DNA of 64,000 nt, taken from the NCBI GenBank assembly GCA_028829895.1, contig CM054182.1, positions 13,412,001 through 13,476,000 of the forward strand, in the 5' to 3' direction. The notes beneath the pieces are model-generated. The model had not been told where the DNA came from and ran no database searches. It was given only the letters and a program-made list of their open reading frames with translations. The translations under genes were made by a program, and so were the position numbers. Shown here piece by piece: positions 48,376 through 56,423 of the stretch. Within the stretch, counting starts at the first letter, position 1. Every line of letters begins with the position of its first letter. This DNA comes from Sinotaia quadrata (Eukaryota; Mollusca; Gastropoda; Architaenioglossa; Viviparidae).

Positions 48376-50573
48376 AAATAATCAAATAGATCCAGTTTCA
48401 ATTTAAAACAGAATTTATATATTCTATGATAATCCTTTTTAACACTCATTGTGTGTGTGGGGGGGGGGGGAATAGCCTGTGGGAAGAAAATGCTCAGGAC
48501 ATTATTGATAGTAATTCTTATTACAGTTAGGAGAAGAAAGACACGCTGATGATTCAGTAAATGTTGATTGTCGCTAAAGTTAAGGTGATGTAAATATAGC
48601 TTCATGTAGGAGACCGTTTGTAGTCGTCACAGGTGGATGGACCAGACAGCTGTTAGAAATGTAAATATAGCTCCATGTAGGAGACCGTTTGTAGTCGTCA
48701 CAGGTGGATGGACCAGACAGCTGTTAGAAATGTAAATATCGAGCTCCATGTATGAGACCGTTTGTAGTCGTCACAGGTGGATAGACCAGACAGCTGTTAG
48801 AAATGTAAATATCGAGTTCCAGAACAATAGTGCTTCGTAGCTACATGTGAGAATCTCGTGCCATACACATTCATTACGAACTATCGACATTGACATGACC
48901 TTTCAGTTGCAGGCCAAGGTTATGCGCAAATTAGCCATGCAGCAACTAATTAAGGTGGATCCATTGCCTCTCGGTATTTCGTGAGGAACATTATTAATTT
49001 ACTGGCTACGAGAGGAATTCTTTTTCTTTTCTTTATAGTAAAAGTGAGATATGCATGTTGTTCATTGCTCAGGTCCTTATTTTTAACAGCAGTGTAGCAT
49101 TGATTGTTGTTTGTTCCCCATATCGTTACTATTAATAACAATACAGCATTTTTTGTTGTTTGTTCCCCATATCTTTACTATTAATAACAATACAGCATTT
49201 TTTTGTTTGTTCCTCAGATCCTCATCGTTAACAGCAATGTAGCATGCTTTTTGCTTTTATGTTTATATCCTTACTATTAACAACAATGTTGTTGTTTGTT
49301 CTCCATATCTTTACTATTAGCAACAATAAAGCATTGTTGTTTGTTCCTTATTGTTAATAGCAATGTAGCATTGTTTGTTGTTTGTTCCTAATATCATTAT
49401 TGTTAACAGCAGTGTAGCATTGTTTGTTCTTCATATCCTCATTGTTAAGTGTGAAATATCGTCTGCTAGTTCTTGCCTTGCAAAACACGAAATCAGTCAA
49501 TTACAAACAGTTGTATGCGAAATTACAGACTCAAGGCGATGTAGATGACGTTTTTAAAAGTTAATACTGTTTCTTTCTAAAATGGGATGGTTCATAAGAG
49601 AGCCTTTGTGCCTTTGACACAAGCAGCTCATGACCCTTGCACCCAGTTTGTTGGTTATTTTTTTTAAAAACAAAAACAAAAACATGTCACGACCTTTTAC
49701 ATTAACAAAAACATCTCACATATTGATGTCCTTGTATGTTTAACAAATCAACCCATGACCCCTGCATTCTGTCTTTCTAACGCTCATACCCTTCGACCCT
49801 ATTTTTCTAAGCTCACAATTCTTGGACCCAGTCTTTCTAAAGTTCATGAACCTTGGACACTGTCTTTATAACGCTCACCGACCCTTGGACCCTGTCTTTC
49901 TAAAGTTCACGACCCTTGGACCCTGTCTTTCTAACACTCACCGACCCTTGGACCCAGTCTTTCTAAAGTTCATGAACCTTGGACCCTGTCTTTCTAAAGT
50001 TCATGAACCTTGGACCCTGTCTTTCTAAAGTTCATGACCCTTGGACCCTGTCTTTCTAACACACATGTCCTTATGCAAGCATCTCACGCATCATGCACCC
50101 TGTCTTTCAAACGCAAGATCTCGCAACCCTTGAATCCTGTCTTTCTAACGCATACATCGCACAATCCTTGCACTCTGCCTTTCTAACACAAACATCTCAC
50201 AACCCTTGGACCATGTCTTTTTAGCACAAATATCTCACAACCCTTGGACCATGTCTTTTTAGCACAAATATCTCACAGCCCTTGGACCATGCCTTTTTAG
50301 TACAACAATCTCATCCCTCGGACTCTGTCTTTTTAGCACAACCATCTCACAGCCCTTGGACTCTTGTCTTTTTGGCTCAAGCATCTCACTGCCTTGGAGC
50401 CTGTCTTTCTGGCTCATGCATCTCACGACTCTGAATCCCTGTGGTCCTGAGCGCATGAGCTCTCTTTTCCATAACTACAGATTTGCACACGTCACATCGA
50501 TACGCAATAGTGAACTTTTGCTGCAGCTTGAAAAAAAAGATAATTTGTAGCTTTCTCACTAAGATCGTGAATA

Positions 50574-50604
<31 letters not shown>

Positions 50605-52230
50605 GACAAAGAGTTCTGTTTACTTATTCAATTAAGGTCTGGCATGTTTGCGCAATTTAAAACAAACAAACACTCGCTCACCTAATTAACGCAAGTACCA
50701 AACACCGGTCACCTAATTAACGCAAGTACCAAACACCGGTCACCTAATTAACGCAAGTACCAAACACCGGTCAATAAATCTGCCACCATGCACGACTCTC
50801 ATACGTTCAGGACCTCACTTCTAAAACGAGCATTAAGTAATATCCACGTCAAAAGACTTACAAATAGCGATTCAATTAAAATTGCACTAAAATATGGGAA
50901 AATTTCCCATCATATGACAGCTGTTCAATAGTGTGCTGGTAGTTTGTATATTGTTGTTAAGCATTGTCTGTATTCTTGTCAGTTTCGCGGAGAGAAATTT
51001 TCAGTTTTCTAAAACGAGTTTTTAATTGGGGTTTGGGGGTGTGGTTTGTGGTGGTTTGATTTGAAAGAGAAAGAGCTGAAGGTAGAAATAGAGGCGGGAG
51101 AAAAGAGAGAGAGTGTGTGTATGCAGTATACATAATTAGAGAGAGAGAGAGAGGGATGTAGGAATAGAGGGATGAGGGGTTACAGCGATGTAAGGATACA
51201 GGAATGTAGAGATAGAGGGATGAGGGATTACAACAATGTAGGGATACAGTAATGTAGACATAGAGGGATGGGGGTACAGCAATGTAAGGATACAGGAATG
51301 TAGAGATAGAGGGATGAGGGGTTACAGCAATGTAAGGATACAGGAATGTAGAGATAGAGGGATGAGGGGTTACAGCAATGTAAGGATACATGAATGTAGA
51401 GATAGAGGGATGAGGGGTTACAGCAATGTAGGGATACATGAATGTAGAGATAGAGAGATGATGGGTTACAGAGATAGAGGGATGCAGAAATAGAGGTTTG
51501 TTGAGAAAGAGACAGTAGGAGAAAGAAATAGGCATAGATTGGAGTTGGTGACGGAAGACAAAAATGGGCAATGAGAGAGAAGATATAAGAATAGCGTCGA
51601 TTGTTTTGCATTCACAGTTAAAGATAAGAGGAAGGGGGTAATGCATGAAAGGAGAGGGGTGGGGGAGATTAAAAGTGTTAGGTGGAATGCATTGAATACA
51701 CAGGTGGTTGATTAAGAGTGCAGACTTGTCGTGACATCCATTGCTTTTGCCATTCCGAGGCTGCTGACATGAAGAATCGATGAAAAGAAATGTTTAAATG
51801 GCGCTAAGCCTCACATCCAGTGTAAAGCATCTATTTGCCAATATTCCATATGAATTCTTTTTCTTTTATCGACTGGGTGTTTTGTCGGCAAATTTGCGCA
51901 TGTCTGTATTGTTTGATTTTCGACACTGATTTCCAGTAGAGAAGGGGCAAGAATCTAGAAATCGTTATTTCCTTGTCACCGTCAAGATTATCTCCACTTG
52001 ATGTGTATTGGTCAGGACACCTCAATAGCATGGCGGCACGCTTCTTCTAGCCGAATCTTTAGGCAATCGTTCTATGGAAATGATAAAAGTAACACAAAGC
52101 GAAACAATACTGTCATTTTAGTATTATTCATAGTAAAGGGTGCTTTGCTTCGGTGGAGCTGGCAAAGAGTGATGTGTTTCTTTTAATGCCCAGTTTTCTA
52201 CAGATAACCGTTCTTGATTTCATCTATCTA

Positions 52231-52272
<42 letters not shown>

Positions 52273-52429
52273 AATCTATCTATCTATCTATCTTACATAA
52301 TCAAATCTAATCTAAACTATTATGTTTGCATACCTCCCTGGCTTGTCTCTTAGTCCATTTGTATGTCTGTCTCTGTCCACGTTGAATTTTGTGTTCACCA
52401 ACACCTCATATTCTAACTTGTACTCCTCA

Positions 52430-52493
<64 letters not shown>

Positions 52494-52509
52494 ATGAAAG
52501 AAAGAAAAA

Positions 52510-52557
<48 letters not shown>

Positions 52558-55500
52558 AGGAAAGAAAGAAAGAAAGAAAAGTTTCTTTCAACCGGACTGG
52601 TGTTGCAGGTGACTCTGCGCTTGCTTGAGGCAGAGAAGAGAAAACTTTTGGTGCTACAAAAGGAGCTTGGACAACAGTTGTCTTCAAGTCACAGTTCACA
52701 CAAGGTTTGTTGTGTTTACCAATATTTGACAGTTCACACAAGGTTTATTGTGTTTACCAATATTTGACAGTTCACACAAGGTTTATTGTGTTTACCAATA
52801 TTTGACAGTTCACACAAGGTTTGTTGTGTTTACCAATATTTGACAGTTCACACAAGGTTTGTTGTGTTTACCAATATTTGACAGTTCACACAAGGTTTAT
52901 TGTGTTTACCAATATTTGACAGTTCACACAAGGTTTGTTGTGTTTACCAATATTTGACAGTTCACTCAAGGTTTGTTGTTAACCAGTACTTGAAAGTTTA
53001 CTTAATTTTACTTACTAAAACTTAGTTATACTTAACACATTGTTATGTTCACTAAAATGTATTTTTAGTTCACCCAAAAAGTAGTTCATAGTTTACAGTC
53101 CTTTTCTAAACACTTAAAAATGCAGTTCAAGATTTGCACCAGGTTTGTTTAATAAAAACAAGCAGTCCAGAGCTCACACAAGTTTGTTTGCAGTATTTGT
53201 TAGCTTCTTATCGGCTTACACCTTGAGAAGTACATCAAGTTTCATACATTATTTATTCACAAAAGGGCAGTTCACTTTTTATTCACTGAAAAAGTTAATC
53301 TTTTATGTAGGTTTATTCAAAGTAAAGTAGTCTATTGCAAACGGATTTTTTTTCTCGCTAAAAAGTTAAATATAGTTAACATGCCCATTGAGGTCTTCAT
53401 TATGAAATTGCACCTTTCATGTGGTTTATTCACTGAAATAAGTTAATGTTTCAATCAAAGTATACTTATTAAAAAGCTCACTGTTTAACACTAATAAATT
53501 ATAATTTGATGGAAATTCACAACTAGTTCTCTGTGATGAAAATGTTTACACTTATTTTACGCTGACAAGAGTACTAACGTAAGAAATACTTTACACACTG
53601 TAAAGTATGTCATAGATGAGATGATACAACTAAAGGGCTATATTGCAGTTTTATAGGAACATTAGAAATTGAACGAACAACATTTCAGCTAAATAATAAG
53701 CTGGCTGCTTGCTCAACCCAAAAGCGTTTGCTCAGTTTGTTTACACTAATGATTCAAGGTCAACCACTTTACTTAAAATACTTACAAATTTTACACATAC
53801 ACAAGGTACATAATTCACTTCTGAAGTTGTAGAAACCAATCCATAATCAGCTTTTAAAAAGGTAAGGTTTGCCTGACAGCAACACCTTACTTCGTTATCT
53901 AATTAGACTCATCAGTATAAAATCCTCAAACAAAACTTATCAGGGATTGCACAAATTAATTATCAGGTGGCATGAAATTTCTTATTTACAACATACATGT
54001 TCTTGTAGGAAATGTAATAGGGAGATTTCTACTTTCTGTCAAGAGATTAGCCATTCATTCGATCGCTCCTTCTTGTCTGCCTGTATGTCTATTTGCTTAC
54101 CTATTTACCTACCTGCCCTTCTGTTTGTCTAATGTTCATCCTTTTGTTTGTGTCTGTCTATATGTTTGTTAGTTATCTGTTTTTTCCAGTATATCAACCT
54201 GTTTTATTCAAATTTGTTTATAATATATTAATTTAATTTTTAAAATTACTTAAAAAATATGTATGTGATTTCAGAAAAAGCAGTCGGAGCCTTTGAGAAG
54301 AAACATTCAGTAAGTACAAGTTGCAAAATAACGTGTATAATCCAGGGTCTGAAATTTTAATAACAGTCTAAGGGAGTTAACTGTTCGTAAAAAATATATT
54401 AATTGCAGTGCATTAGATTCTCTCCCATATAACTACCCTGCGCTTATCGATGTCCGAAACTGAAATATAGTTAGGAATAAATTAATATAATTTTGTATGT
54501 ATTTCCATTTCCTTCACTTTGTTCACCGGCACAGGTTTATATGCGTGCTCTGAGTAAGCATTCCAACCAGTGAGTTGTTTTCTTACTAAGTGCATTTGCA
54601 CTTAGCTCACACGTCTTTTCACTAAGTACATTTGCACTGTAAGCATACATTTTTAGTTCATGCATATTTTCACTAAGTACATTTGTACTGTAAGCCTACT
54701 TCTTTAATTCATGTGTCTCTTTACTAAGTACATTTGTACTGTAAGCATACTTCTTTAGTTCATGTGTCTCTTTACTAAGTACATTTGCACTGTAAGCATA
54801 CTTCTTTAGTTCATGTGTCTCTTTACTAAGTACATTTGCACTGTAAGCATACTTCTTTAGTTCATGTGTCTCTTTACTAAGTACATTTGCACTGTAAGCA
54901 TACTTCTTTAGTACATGTGTCTCTTTACTAAGTACATTTGCACTGTAAGCATACTTCTTTAGTTCATGTGTCTCTTTACTAAGTACATTTGCACTGTAAG
55001 CATACATTTTTAGTTCATGTGTCTCTTTACTAAGTACATTTGCACTGTAAGCATACTTCTTTAGTTCATGTGTCTCTTTACTAAGTACATTTGCACTGTA
55101 AGCATACTTCTTTAGTTCATGTGTCTCTTTACTAAGTACATTTGCACTGTAAGCATACTTCTTTAGTACATGTGTCTCTTTACTAAGTACATTTGCACTG
55201 TAAGCATACTTCTTTAGTACATGTGTCTCTTTACTAAGTACATTTGCACTGTAAGCATACTTCTTTAGTTCATGTGTCTCTTTACTAAGTACATTTGCAC
55301 TGTAAGCATACATTTTTAGTTCATGCATATTTTCACTAAGTACATTTGTACTGTAAGCCTACTTCTTTAGTTCGAGCGTCCCTTTACTAAGTACATTTGT
55401 TCTGTGCCTACGCATCCCTCGTCTGTTCATGTAACACTATGGGAGTACTTAAGTGCACCAAATTTAGAATAATTATATAGTAATTATATTCAGAAGCTAT

Positions 55501-56358
55501 TGACATGAACAGGAACAACCAAGTGTTTTCAAAGACATTTTAAAAAATAAATGTGTTTGCTTGTTTACTTAAATTTTCCTAGACTGTTAGCAGTGTTTGA
55601 CATGGTGCTTTTTACTATTTTAAATATTATATAACGGTTCTCCATTTAACCAGTTCAGAGCTGAAATCCTGCTTCTTCTTTTCAAGTTTATTTTCACATC
55701 CAATTCTCCCTGGATGCTATAATCTACAGTTTAGATCAATATTCTTTTTAGTTCTAATCGGGCTATTTCAGGTCGCAGATACTGTCGTGGTTAGCTATTT
55801 CAGCACTCATTTCCTTCTATTTCTGTCGTGGCTATTTCAGGATTCATTTCCTTCTATTTCTGTCATGGCTAACTATTTCAGGACTCATTTCCTTCTATTT
55901 CTTTCGTGGCCAACTATTTCATATCTAACAGATCACGGCTAACTATTTAAAGTCTCAATTCATTCCGTGTCTCTCGTGGTACACTAGTTATAGATTGCAA
56001 TTACTTCTAGTTTATGTCTGAATATTAACTAGTTCAAATGTTAGCTCCCGCTAGTTCGTATTCATAATTCCCAATAGGTTCAGTGACGGTTAACCAGTTT
56101 CCAGCATTATCCCCATTAGTTACAATCGTACTTAGCTGATTCAGACCCCAATTCCTATTTTGTTTGTTTTTAAAATCGTGGGCTAAACCACTTCAACATA
56201 TCAGTTATTTCCCCTTTCTTACTCCGACTGACAGTGTTGACTATTTTGACAGACAGAAAGAAAGATATTCATAGTCACAAATAATAAATACTGTAGAACC
56301 CGATATAGCTTCAAACCTATTACAAGATGCAATGTACGTGCTTATCATTTTCTTGTCT

Positions 56359-56423
<65 letters not shown>

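Larger units (their letters stand above)
24150..52608 (+). other. 28.5-kb intron 1 of the second gene
   Basis: Bounded by the donor GTAAGT at 24150 and the acceptor at 52608. It contains the tandem arrays, microsatellites, the hAT copy and the dispersed repeat listed separately. Between them are stretches with no recognised feature: 24800-25630, 30330-30580, 33430-34960, 41000-42730, 43260-46860 and 47780-48590. The intron assignment depends on exons 1 and 2 belonging to one gene, which the phase and coiled-coil continuity support. Confidence 0.6.

Noticed and set aside
54696..55328. 210-codon minus-strand ORF of a 17-residue repeat
   Set aside because: Explained by the 51-bp period of the array. 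No splice sites, start context or domain supports a gene.
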